From Bigelowiella natans CCMP2755 (Eukaryota > Cercozoa > Chlorarachniophyceae), in the NCBI GenBank assembly GCA_000320545.1, contig ADNK01000633.1:1-27257 (forward strand): 27,257 bases of DNA, in the 5' to 3' direction. Shown here one piece after another: positions 1 through 10,600 of this stretch. Every line of letters begins with the position of its first letter. The first letter of the stretch is position 1. The position numbers and the translations under genes are program-made. The notes below the pieces were generated by a model that worked only from the letters and a program-made list of their open reading frames with translations, was not told the origin of the DNA and searched no databases.

Positions 1-36
<36 letters not shown>
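1..36. repeat. (TA)n microsatellite at window edge
   Basis: At least 18 TA units followed by GT units. It lies in the intron downstream of the last visible DUF92 exon. Confidence 0.9.
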
Positions 37-40
<4 letters not shown>

Positions 41-105
41 TGCGTGTGTGTGTGTACTATTCTGAGCAAGAAACAACGGTAAATATAGGCAAGAAACATA
101 CACAC

Positions 106-963
106 CTCCGTTGGTGCCTTTGGGAACGTCTTTCAATGTGGTAATCATGGTCGCAGAAGGGGAATCTGAGAGTGTACCCAATTCGGAGGCCCAGCTAGTT
201 GCCGCACAGTTGTGGGTGGAGAAGAGAAGAATTAGGAATTATTCAATGTATGCATATTTGTGGAAATGGTGAAAGGACGATCTGGACTAATTGACGGATA
301 TACGTGTCGCCATTGCAGCAAGCGAAGAAACCCATGTAGCTACAGAGAAGGAAGCTTGCGATGAAGTTGGCCTCGTAGTCAACTATAGCATTTGTATCGA
401 TCAGTTTCAAAGATGAGAGAGAAAGGCCTTCTACAAAGAGCCTTTCGGTTTAATAACACAAAGCTAGCACCTGGAAGGTCATTTTGGGAGAACATAGTGA
501 GCCATACGAGAGAATATATCACTGCAGTCGCGGAGCATGATAGTACCTTAGCATAACAGTTAATGAAGAGATGAGTATAGAGAGCGAAGTGCTCGAAAAT
601 CATATTAGAAGAAGAAGAAAAAAAAAATTGTGACAAGAATGGTTCTACCTGCTCTAAGCCCCTCCGTGCATCTTGATCATGGTCTGCTTCTATCTTAGCC
701 TTTTTTTTCCTTCCAAATTTTGTTAACTGCGAAGATGAGTAGTAGAAGAGCAGAAGACAGAGTCCAAACCTGTACCACCCATGAGTGAAACATCTTTTTA
801 GCGAACATTATATCATCGCTTCAGAATGTCGTTCTGACCTCCAAGTTACGGCCAGAGTAGTCCCCCCTACCATTAAAGCGGCCAAGGCACCGCCCTTAGT
901 TAAGCGGTTCTTCTTGAATCCTCGAAAGGCAATAAACCCCGCCGACAAGAAGGCAAAGATAGC
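106..963 (-). CDS. DUF92/TMEM19 family membrane protein (VTE6-like), partial
   Basis: Seen: five phase-compatible minus-strand exons, 963-839, 769-649, 546-471, 382-304 and 194-106. They join into one frame that ends at a donor (gtgtgt at 105), so the C-terminus lies beyond the left edge. Landmarks in order: a hydrophobic N-terminal helix followed by TKGGALAAL; RFGLCLLLFYYSSSQLTKF; a Lys-rich loop; a helix starting VLSCSATAVIYS; YMGFFACCNGDT joined across an intron to WASELG; and VPKGTNGG. The GDTWASELG and GTNGG motifs, with the SS-LTK element, are the family signature. Family knowledge: the plant member VTE6 is a plastid phytyl-phosphate kinase of tocopherol synthesis; the animal TMEM19 role is unclear. 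Inference: an integral membrane lipid-phosphate kinase. The 5' exon is unresolved; one phase-0 candidate begins at an ATG at 1309 and ends at 1277 (MWCGERKPSEQ). The gene is divergent from the CCCH gene. Family call is confident; the substrate is not. Confidence 0.85.
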
Positions 964-1474
964 CTAGGACATAGGAATGTATACGAATGGCTTTATGTGA
1001 AGAAGTTAAAGAGAAGAAGAAGAGAAGCAGAAAGAGCTAAATGCCTCTCCAACGCCAATGACCCCCTCATCCCCAATGGAACGGTGTAGACCGACCTGCA
1101 GAAGTCCTCCCCCCCCTGGCATTTCGCTCTGACTTCGGCTTGCACGTTCTTCGGCGAGGCCGGCTCAGCGTCGGTCAAATATCGTAGGAGTTTTTATCTA
1201 AAGGACATTGAAATTCTCCTGCGGTTCTTCTCTGCGACAAGGCTTTACTGATGTTTTAATCCCAAAACGGGACTACCTGTTCGGATGGTTTCCGCTCCCC
1301 ACACCACATCCGAGACAAGTCTGCGTCCGGAATAGAAAGGGCCGCCAGGGTACCTTGACACGTACCAATGAAGGTATCAGAACAACAGAACGCGTAAGAA
1401 ACCTGTCGGTGTATTTGAAGACTTGGTTGCGAACCTAGCAGGACTCTACTGCGTCCACCGCTACTGCTCCAACA

Positions 1475-1905
1475 ATGGAGAAGACGGGTGATGCTGCTGC
1501 TGCTGTCCCCGTGTGCTGGCACTGGAAACGTCTGGGCGGCTTTTGCGCGATGGGAGCCGATTGCAAGTAGGTCAATGGGATGTTTAGTAAATGTTTCATG
1601 ATGAGAGAATACTCACGTTATCATTTAACAAATAAATCTAACCCATACGACGGCGATCGTTCAGATTTCGCCATCCAAAGGAATTTGCCAACGGGCAGAT
1701 ATCTACACTACCTACAGTGACTCCGAGCATAATGGTGGCCAAGCAACCGGTGCCGGTGCCGGATCGCAATGGCCGTACTGGTATACACAACCCGGTTATG
1801 TCTCGGCTCAGAAGAGAGGCATGGTTGAAGGAATACGATAAGCGCCAAAAGGCCGAGGAAGAGAGAAAGGCTGCGAAAAGAAAAACAGGGTCACCCCATT
1901 ATTGA
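1475..1905 (+). CDS. Small CCCH-type zinc finger protein
   Basis: Two exons, 1475-1566 and 1665-1905, give 110 aa. The start is the first ATG after an in-frame stop at 1436-1438. The intron is 98 bases, with donor gtaggt and acceptor ttcag, and splits the Lys codon inside the finger. The finger reads C-x9-C-x5-C-x3-H at about residues 14-34 (starting CWHWKRLGGFC and ending in FRH), unusual only in the x9 first loop (x7-x8 is commoner). After it comes a proline/valine-rich linker (VPVPDRNGRTG) and a highly charged, probably helical tail (WLKEYDKRQKAEEERKAAKR). Family knowledge: CCCH fingers mostly bind RNA, in splicing, decay or polyadenylation factors. Inference: a small RNA-binding protein. 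A poly-Ala stretch precedes the finger. No orthologue is recognised. Confidence 0.75.
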
Positions 1906-1919
1906 AAGTGCATTTTATC

Positions 1920-2006
<87 letters not shown>

Positions 2007-2445
2007 ATGACGTGTTGACTTTGATCGTTGGACGTCGATAGGAAAAGGGAGGGACCTCGGAGGAGTTGGGCCACGCAGCGAAAGCTAAAGAATGGTCACA
2101 GAGCCTCGTCTTTTTGCAGATGGCTTCTTGACACGTAAAAAATGGCTAAAACAAACACGCATAAACAATCGTAATCGTATGAATGCATTTTCAGCATTGG
2201 AAAAGAACGTATGCAGCGAGGATGGGTAAGAAATTTATATTGAAAGCTCCTTCAACTGCCCAACATGATATTGGCGCAATAAATTTTGTTATCATAAGGT
2301 CGTAGACGTGGCTGGCGGTTCAGGGGAGTTAGCCTGCCAATTAATGCTTACGCAGATACCTAGCGTTATCGTAGATCCCAGACCACCAAATTGGCGCCGT
2401 ACGCTGGGTTCTCTCTCTCCCTCTCCTTCTCTCTTCTCTCTCCCT

Positions 2446-2479
<34 letters not shown>

Positions 2480-2695
2480 CTCTCCCTCTCTGAGTTTCTC
2501 TTATCTCCGCCGTGTCTGCGTATTTGTGCGAACGGTTTGTGAGATCACCGATCATAATATCGTGAGAGCGCGGCTTATTCGTCTTATCTGGATTTCTCCT
2601 TTAAATTCATTAAATTGTTGTGTGGTGTTCGTTGCGTTTGTTGCTTTTGCTGCTACTGTTATTGTACTTAAGGCCGCCTTCGCGCTGGCAAGTCA
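1906..2695. other. Intergenic region with CT/GT microsatellites
   Basis: Holds a CT tract (about 1924-1970) running straight into a GT tract (1971-2003), and a second pyrimidine-rich patch at 2410-2490 with a short TATC array. Open frames here are repeat-driven, and I see no gene. The right end is presumably the promoter and 5' leader of the gene starting at 2696. Confidence 0.6.
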
Positions 2696-4319
2696 ATGCG
2701 CCAAAAAATATTGGACGTCCTTGCTGAAGAAGTGGTAGAGGAAAAGCAGCAAAATCAGCAGCAAGAGGAAAGAAACAATCCAACAAATAAAAATGGCGGT
2801 GCAACAGATGGCGAAGATGCTGCCCACCAGCACACAATAGCCGATGATGGCAGTAGCAAGAATGGTAGTAGCGGGAACAACCTGGTCGATGCCAACAGAA
2901 GAAGGAGGGGAAAGAAGCTTAGGAAGAAAAGAAAGAAGATGAAGATGGAGGAGCAGGAGGCTGCAGCAGATCCTTTTGGAGGAAAGACGTTGACCGTAGA
3001 GGAGGTGTCACGAGGACCATATGGGCCTTTCACCTCTATCACATTACCCAAAACGATTCGAAATCCGTTTCCCTTAAGAATAAAAAATATGGCGGACATT
3101 TCCAACTTGAGAGATGGTAGCCATAGCAGCAGCAGCAGCAGCAACAACAACAACAACAACAACGACAGCAGCAACGCTTTGCCATCGTGCTCAGGCCCAG
3201 CTGCCGCTCCAGACACTTTACAAGATGCACTGCGACGAGCCTCAATAGTCGTCGGTATGCACAGTGACCAGGTTCGGTTGAAGAGGAGGAGGAGGAGGAG
3301 GAGGAGGAGGAGGGGTGAAATGTTGTTTGTAGAAATTGATAATATGTACGGATAGAAAAGAGAGAGACTAAGATTTTTGAGTGCTACTATTTCCTTGATA
3401 TTTTCACAGCCAACAGAGGCCATTATTGACTATGGGCTGCTCACTGGCACCCCGGTAACGCTGCACATATTATAATTCTAAACTCCCCTTCTCTTCCTCC
3501 CATATGCATCTCCTCTTCTGCCTTCATTCCTCAAGCACAGACGATGTCAAGAACAAGGACATAGCATCATAGAAGACCATAACCTCCTCCACTCTCCAAT
3601 TCGTTTTGATTAGGTGGCCGTGGTACCGTGTTGCGTGTTCCCAAACCTATTTACTGAGAGAAAGCTCCCTCCCCCTCCTCCCGGGAAGTCTGATGTTCAT
3701 GAAGCGAAGATTCCTCGGAAGAAAGGCGTCAGGACTTACAAAGTCGTATGATGAGCACAAAAAATCATTTCGTTGATATCCTACCCCTATGCTCTCTATC
3801 TCTCTCTTCCTCTTTCCCTCCCTCCCTCTCTTTTCCAAAATCGCATCATCATTTGGGTATTATCTTTCCCGAATTTATCTTTACTTCTTTACCAAACCTT
3901 CTACTCGTATCTACTACCTTCAATACAGCAATTTTGTCAATATCTTCTCTCCAAGAGCCCCGAGCTGAGGTTCCTAGTCCCAAATAACGCGCACACGACT
4001 TAGAAAACAGAGGAAACTGATCATAGATCGTTTTCAGTTCAATTTGAACGAACATATGCATCGATGATGGGATCTGCCGAGAACTTCTGCGTATTAACTA
4101 ATGGTGTTTCACACTAGGAGCGAAAGGTTAGATTTTGAGGGAAGAAACGTCGTGATCTTCTATCCTGGAAGAAGCTATGAGAATCGTAGTGAATGCAATA
4201 AGAACACGCAAGAGGAGGGAGCAAGCAGCAGTCTTGACCCATGCGATCGGAGTTTGGGAGATGATGAGAAAAACAACAGCGACAGTTATAACTCTTGTGT
4301 AAAATGCAATCTTATGTGA
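2696..4319 (+). CDS. Methyltransferase-like 'PCC' protein with low-complexity N-half
   Basis: Five exons, 2696-3271, 3410-3454, 3614-3742, 3929-3969 and 4118-4319, are phase-compatible and give 330 aa. The N-terminal half is acidic/basic low complexity (Gln/Glu, then Lys/Arg-rich), then a segment with RGPYGPFTSITLPK, then poly-Ser/poly-Asn encoded by AGC/AAC triplet repeats near 3124-3170. The C-terminal half is compact: IVVGMHSDQ joined to PTEAIIDYGLLTGTP, then VAVVPCCVFPNLF, an RTYK-QFCQYL element, and LDFEGRNVVIFYP near the end. The G-x-H-x-D ... VPCC arrangement resembles the late strands of Methyltransf_32-type SAM-dependent methyltransferases. I do not see the N-terminal SAM-binding glycine loop, so activity is doubtful. 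Donor aaa|gtcgta at 3743 is weak. Function unknown; likely nucleocytoplasmic, as no signal peptide is visible. Confidence 0.65.
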
Positions 4320-4481
4320 ATAGAGCAGACAGAGTTCAGAGCACCATTAACATTGCTAGTGAACTAAACACCGATTTCTGCAAGCGAGAATGAATGTTTG
4401 TATTATACACCAAATAATAAGACATGTTTTGTATCACTGTGTACTACATATACTATATGCAGCTAGGTGTATATAAATATA

Positions 4482-4561
<80 letters not shown>

Positions 4562-5036
4562 GTACCAAGTATGTGCGTATACCTGTATAGCCTAGCAATA
4601 ATTCGAAACGCAACATACTGTAGTCCATACAGGGCGATACGATCCCAACCTACTACTATTCGGGATTCCGTTAATACGTTTGTTTTGTAGGGAGACGCTG
4701 TTGGTCTTGTTCCATGCGCTAGCCAGTTACTGCATGAATATAACATGCCATTCTAGCGCACATTCTTCGCTGCGTAGATAGAGATACTTGTATCGAATTG
4801 TGCGTAGATCGATGGCGGGAGAACACTGACTATTCAAATATAACATGTGAGCTTTTGCCATCTCCTCATGTATTAAGGGCAGACTTTCTCTTAGAAGGTA
4901 CACAATATGATGGACAGTATATGAGCAGCAGCGTGTTATGGGTCTCGGGCATGATCTGCATCAACATATTCTCTCGATTAGCTCACGTTTAAAAGGGCAT
5001 TTCTAAGAAGTGGGACGATATGAATATCGTTAATCG

Positions 5037-5069
<33 letters not shown>

Positions 5070-5719
5070 TAATAATGTGAAAGTAAAATACTATGCTAAT
5101 ATCGACCCTCGTCTCTGACTATGCTCGACGCTAGTCGTGTTGTTTTAAAGTTATTTGCTACAACCAAATTGATACGATTATATTCGATTTTGGAACCTCA
5201 CGGGCCGAACGGCCTGCGAGCAGTTGCCGCGAAACAATTAATGGTTTCGAAGGCTTGCAGGTGGCAGATGTATTGGCGTAAAGAGGTTTGATTAGCCTTC
5301 CCATCACACGTCAGGAGAATGTATAGCAATTGTGATGCATGCACAGCTCATTATTCGGTTTCGACCTGTCGAAATTAGTCGACGCGAGATCAAAGATATT
5401 TGAGAATTTGAGAAATTATTTTAACAGAGAGAACACTAAAATTCACCTACAAGTATAGCCTACGACAATGACACGTGGATCACTAAATCTCTAAAAATGG
5501 TGATGTCGAAGAGCGTGAAAAGGAGCTACGTATAGGCGCTACGGCGACCATAAAATCAGGGCGCATGCATAGCTGCCAGGGATATTGAGGTGCGACATGC
5601 CTTTTCATTCGACAACCAGACGATAATGCTGTGAGTTCGTTAATTAAGTAACACGACGGTTGTCCTTCCCGCGTTTTGCCTAAAAGCATAATTTCTAAGG
5701 ATTAGAGGGTATTTTAGGA
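4320..5719. other. Intergenic/unresolved stretch
   Basis: AT-rich, with a (TA)n array at 4484-4558 and a CA array at about 5045-5069. Open frames occur at 4798-4992 (plus) and 5483-5689 (minus), but none shows a family motif, a convincing start or splice context. I support no gene here. Short exons of the 5.7-6.15 kb locus could lie in this stretch. Confidence 0.5.
4484..4558. repeat. (TA)n microsatellite
   Basis: About 37 uninterrupted TA units. The Tyr-Ile repeat proteins predicted across it on both strands are artefacts of the repeat. Confidence 0.95.
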
Positions 5720-6146
5720 TTGAGACGAGCCTTGGTTTTTGAACTACGGGAACTCGTAGCCGGTCGTCGGGAAAAGCACTCTTCCACTCCCGAACAGAAC
5801 ACCTCCTCTGACACCTCCCCTGACACCTCCTCCCTTGCACGCCAAGTTGGACGAATCAAAATAAAGAAGGATGTATCCTACCCCTTGTCATATAAATCAG
5901 TTAGTCCGCTCATCACCCCTTCGGATTACAAGTTTGAGCTCGTTTTCCAGGTCAAAGAGGCTCTTGTCGACGGCTGTAAACAGCAACCGGAAGAACAATG
6001 GAGTACAAAACCATCCGTTCAAGATCAGGAAGACCGGAAACCCGCGCCTATCTTTTCTAGTTAAAACCAACGCTGCTATCAGAGACATTTTTCGACTTCC
6101 AAAGAAGGTTGACCATGTCAGAAAATTCTTGCAAACTCCAAAGTGA
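5720..6146 (+). CDS. Coding-like stretch, probable terminal exon(s), unrecognised
   Basis: Two overlapping plus-strand frames are long for this base composition: 5720-6064 (no internal Met, so an exon rather than a whole gene) and 5871-6146. The first contains GRIKIKKDVSYPLSYKSV and ITPSDYKFELVFQVKEAL; the second ends in AAIRDIFRLPKKVDHVRKFL before a stop at 6146. A join from the first to the second frame near 5950-6060 would give a plausible C-terminus, and cag|gt and cag|ga junction-like sites are present, but I could not fix it. The antisense frame 6088-5897 is also open. No domain is recognised. It could be a real terminal exon, a decayed gene or chance. Confidence 0.3.
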
Positions 6147-7684
6147 GAACTAGTCTGCCAGTTTAATCCAGGTTAGTGTAGAAAATTATCATTTTAACTG
6201 TCTTCCAGTCGTCACATTATTTTGTCCAGACTAAATTATGTACAGATGTTCTAATAAGGGTGATGGTTGAACCATCAACTAGTCGCATGTCTAACAAATT
6301 TCAGGATGTGCATGTCGGCCTTGATTGGTTAGTACAGCGCTTCGTGGTGTACTGCAAGGAAAACAGAGATCATATACAGTTTTACTTGTTTTTGAATGAT
6401 GTTCTGTTTCCATCATGTAGACAAATATGAAGACCTTATTTTTCGCATTCGATTGCAGCAATGACATAGACAAACAGGTGCGTGTCGCATATCGTCTAGC
6501 TAGCATAGATTGCTCGTGCAGGCGTGTAGGCGCGCAAACGAAAACACACAGCTGCATTTATGTGTGAACGATCGCACTTATAGCCCTATAGGCTCTAAAC
6601 GTGTGTTGCAACACATAGCTAGATAGGGCTCTAAGCACAATCAGCATGTACGTAGCACATGGTGTCCAGTAATAACTTGTTGCGCCGCACAAGATCTACA
6701 CTGCTACACTGTCCCGAATGTAGCTACACATGCTGCGAGGGAAAGCCGAAATGATCTATAGCTAGATAGTGATGTCTGATGTACCTGCACAACATGCACT
6801 GATGGCAACTAGCTTAGGCATAGTAGAATAGTAGGAGGGTGCTACACGTAGGGTGTCTGCTTAGCCCATGCTAGCTAGCTAGCTTGCATGCGTGCATCGC
6901 ATGCGTACAACTGCTATGAATGCAGCCTACCTGCTAGCTAGCAAGGCAGCTTTCACAGCTAGAATTGGACGATAGTGGTGCACACTATAGCACGACACGC
7001 ACTCGCACTACTAGACTAGCTCGTCATCGCATGATCGACTGCATGCATGTGTAATGTGCATGCATTTTCACAGCTTTTGAACAATGCATGTGCATGCAAA
7101 CACAGATTTGCTGCAAGAGATAGATCGCAGCAAAGTGCACTCATCGATCATGACACTTCTCTAGCACTTCTACTGTCTACAGTATAGCAGATGTGTCGAT
7201 CTTAAAACAACCGCATTGTCATGTGCGCATGATGAAGTTACAGTTTGAAAGCTGCATTTATGGCTACGATGTACAATGCATGCGCACAAGTCTCTATGCG
7301 CTAGTCGTACGATATGTAGCAGCAGATCTACAGATCTAGAGATATCGATTATAGATCGCTAAATCTATGACGACGATATGCAACAATGACAAACTGAACA
7401 AGGCTGCAAGCTAGTCGCATCGTAGGTGCATGCGCATCCTATGCACGATAAATAATGTGCTTGACTGTGCGGGTTCATGCTACATTATATATCCGCGCGA
7501 GCAGCAACGACATCCGCACATGCATAAAGTATATACGCGTGAAACGTGAATTGGCAACATTAAATTACAAATGTGTATTCGCATTAAAAATATGCTACAA
7601 TGGCATTGCAAACGCTACCGGCCAATACCTCCCATTCTAATGCTTCATTTTGGCTGGCTAAAACTATAATTTCTTCTCGCTCTT
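6147..7684. other. Palindrome-rich convergent intergenic region
   Basis: Between the plus-strand locus ending near 6146 and the 3' end of the SPT gene at 7685. From about 6480 to 7450 it is crowded with CTAGCTAG (6492, 6868, 6931), TGCATGCA or GCATGC (6885, 7040, 7060, 7085, 7275, 7425), AGATCTA (7324) and similar self-complementary words. It also has an 8+1+8 inverted repeat at 6261-6277 (TGATGGTT-g-AACCATCA). There is no supported ORF and no tRNA-like element. It resembles the convergent regions near 15 kb and 25.5 kb. Confidence 0.6.
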
Positions 7685-10600
7685 TTATTGATTAAACATG
7701 ACGTTGAGAGCAACTGGAACAACTGTAGCTGTGAAAAAACCGTATGATATGGACCTTAGGATAGGCTCAGTAGTTTCGAACGTTTTAACCGCATATCTTC
7801 GAATTGAAGGTACCGCGTTGCATGCCATGGACAAGGAACTCGTCAAGACCCTCCGAATGATCCAACGCGCACATAGCTGTAATATGAACAAAACTATCAC
7901 TCCGAACGCACCAACCATCAGCTTATTCGTAGTAAAAGCATCCGTGGCTGTTGAGGATGGGCGGATGGCTTTGGTACCCAACATGAAGGCGAACATCGCA
8001 GCCATATGAGAAGCGAGGTGCTGGTACATCTTGAGCGTGTACTTCAGTTCGCGGTCCGGCAACGGGCAAAAGCATAGCATTGCCAATCCGAACAAGAGAG
8101 GAGGGCATGTTAGATTCATGTTGTCGCCGCTCAGCCAGGATAGCGTCGGTTCACAGAAGAACTGAATCATGACGTGAATTCCAATGGAGCCCGCTACCAG
8201 TCCACCGATTACGTTCGACGGGGAGTCACCTCTTTGCATGCTACTGAAGCTGATCATCACCACCCATATCACTCCAGCTATCGCAATCGCAAGATTGTTG
8301 ACTGTGAAAGCGTTATAGAGCCACGCCTGCCCAAAGAAATAGCGGAGTAGGAAGAACGGCAGCCCCACCGCGTTCATAGCGGTTATAGATGGCCATGAGT
8401 AAGCATCGTTCTTATTCTCGCTCATCACGCACTTGAGGATGCAGCCTGCTGAACAGAGGAGGCAGTAGAAAATGAATGGCAGAGCAGCGGACGAGGTGGC
8501 ACCGAAGCACCAGAAGATGACAGGAAGCAAGATGGAGTAGCTCTGGTGGGAACCAAGTACGCGCGTGAAAAAGAAAAAGGCACGCACGGATGGCGAGGTG
8601 GCGTTACGGTCCAAGCCTAACATGTGGAGCCATCGGTCGACAAATCGAGAGGTTATTTCACTTTCGTGCTGCAAGAACCGCTTGTAAAGAGACAGGAATG
8701 CCCAGACTAGCATAAGTAGTGGCACACTAAAACCTCCATTACCCTCAGAGATAGCGCGATCTGTTTTGTACACGGTGACCTCATCTTCCATTGATTTGTC
8801 CCCTAGTTGCGCAGTTTTGGGGGAGGCCGGCTTTTGCGACAGAGGTGCAGCGGCAGCAGAACCCGTCTCTTCCTTAAGGTCCTTGCCCATGTTCGAAAGA
8901 TCCGGGGTAGGATGCTGAATCGTCTTCGTCGCCGCTTTATGGTTCGTGAGCACGCGAGTAGTCACAGACTTTAGAGTGGACAACGCGAATGAGACTTGTT
9001 TGTCTGAGAGCCCTGAGGATGCACACACCCTAATCGCTGCGGGGAACTCGACGCCTTTTGGTCTGAAACCGATTGAGGGTCGGTTGTTGAACATGCTTAT
9101 GGCCAATCCTTCTTTCTGGCACTCATGGCAGATCTTCTCCAGGATAGCTCGCGCCTCACACTTGCCTGACGCGGGGGCGCTCAAAGAAACACTCATCATT
9201 GGAGCTACTCTGGAGCCACATACCTCCAGGCCGGAAATTTGTTTAATACCGTCTCTGATTTGATTGGTGATTGTCTTCAGCCGCTCAAGGCGCTCCTTCC
9301 CTAGCTTCCTGATGGAAGCTAACGCAGCCGAGACAGAGGTAGCAAGGTAAGGGGGAGGGGCCGCTGAATAGCAATAGCCTGAGCCTAAGAGACGTTGGTA
9401 AGATACAACGCCTGTGGCGCCAGTCGCGAATCCGCAGCAGCTTGCCATTCCTTCCAGGGAGGCACAGATAACATCCACTTCCGTGGGTTTTAATCCAAAA
9501 TGCTCCGTAGCACCCCGACCAGAGGCCCCTAGGAGGCCGAAAGAGTGCGTTTCATCGAGGATGAAGCGGCAACGATACTTTGTACGCATAGCACATAGGC
9601 TCCGGAGAGGTGCTAACTTACCCGTGCTACCAAACACGGCCTCGCTGATCAAAAAACAACGTTTAGGCTTGAACCCGCTACCCTTGATATTCCTCCACTC
9701 GTCCTCTGATAAGTCCCGAAGAACTCGCTCGCAATCGTTAGGATCACAGTGCTTATAGAAGCGCACTTCGGCACGGGAGAGCGAGATCCCAGTGAGTACA
9801 TTGCGTCCGACACCTTCATCAACGACGAGGACGTCACCTTTTCCAGCCATGCAGGAGATGACGGAACTAACAGTACATGCACCGAAAGGGTAAAGGACTG
9901 CCTGTTCCGTCTCCAAGAAGGCAGCTAGGTCACGCTCGGCTTGAAGATGCTCAGGATATGTTCCATAGAAGCCGCGGGGGCCGCAACTTCCTAGACCTTT
10001 TTGATCAAGAGTACGGATGCAGGCGGCCTGGATGGAGGGATTGTTGGCGAAACCGTGATAGTCCCAACTAGAGATATTGGCTTTGATCGAAGTGGACGAG
10101 TTGATTTTTCGGTCATACCATCCAAACACAGGCTTACCATCATCATTTTCTCCTGCGACAAGTGGGGCCCACCTAGTTGTTTTGAGGGTGGCAAGGGCAT
10201 CCTTGCGGCCCTTCTTCGCTCTCTCCTGTCGCTGCTTCTTTTCCAGTGAAAATTTGTGTTCCAGCGAGTCAAGAGTTCCTGGGAAACGAAGATTTGGGGC
10301 GTGTACTGTGCGATAACGTAACTTAAGCTCGTCAGCAATATCCTCGATCTTGAGCAATGCGTCCTCAAGATCGGCTTGGGAATGCGCCGCCGAGATGCAG
10401 AAGCGCACGCGTCCGTACATCAAAGGCACGGCTGGCGCGCCCACAGTTACTACAGCTAGGTTGCGGCGGAACGCCAGGCGTGAGAAATCGCCAATTTTAG
10501 ACGGAGTGTAGAGCATTACCGGGATGACTGGAGATGGTGCATCCCCTAAAACCTCTAGACCCATCTCCTCCAAACGTCGCCGAAAGAATATGGAATTGTG

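Noticed and set aside
1208-1438. 76-aa plus-strand frame before the CCCH gene
   Set aside because: No ATG start and no motif; it probably covers the CCCH leader and the DUF92 5' region.
2755-3423. Long minus-strand frame with poly-Leu runs
   Set aside because: Antisense shadow of the PCC gene's first exon; the Leu runs are the complement of AGC/GAG triplet repeats.
4798-4992. 64-aa plus-strand frame
   Set aside because: No ATG at its start, no motif and no neighbouring exon that joins it.
8946-10316. Plus-strand frames within 8.9-10.3 kb
   Set aside because: Antisense to the SPT exon 8, whose frame is continuous and family-matched.
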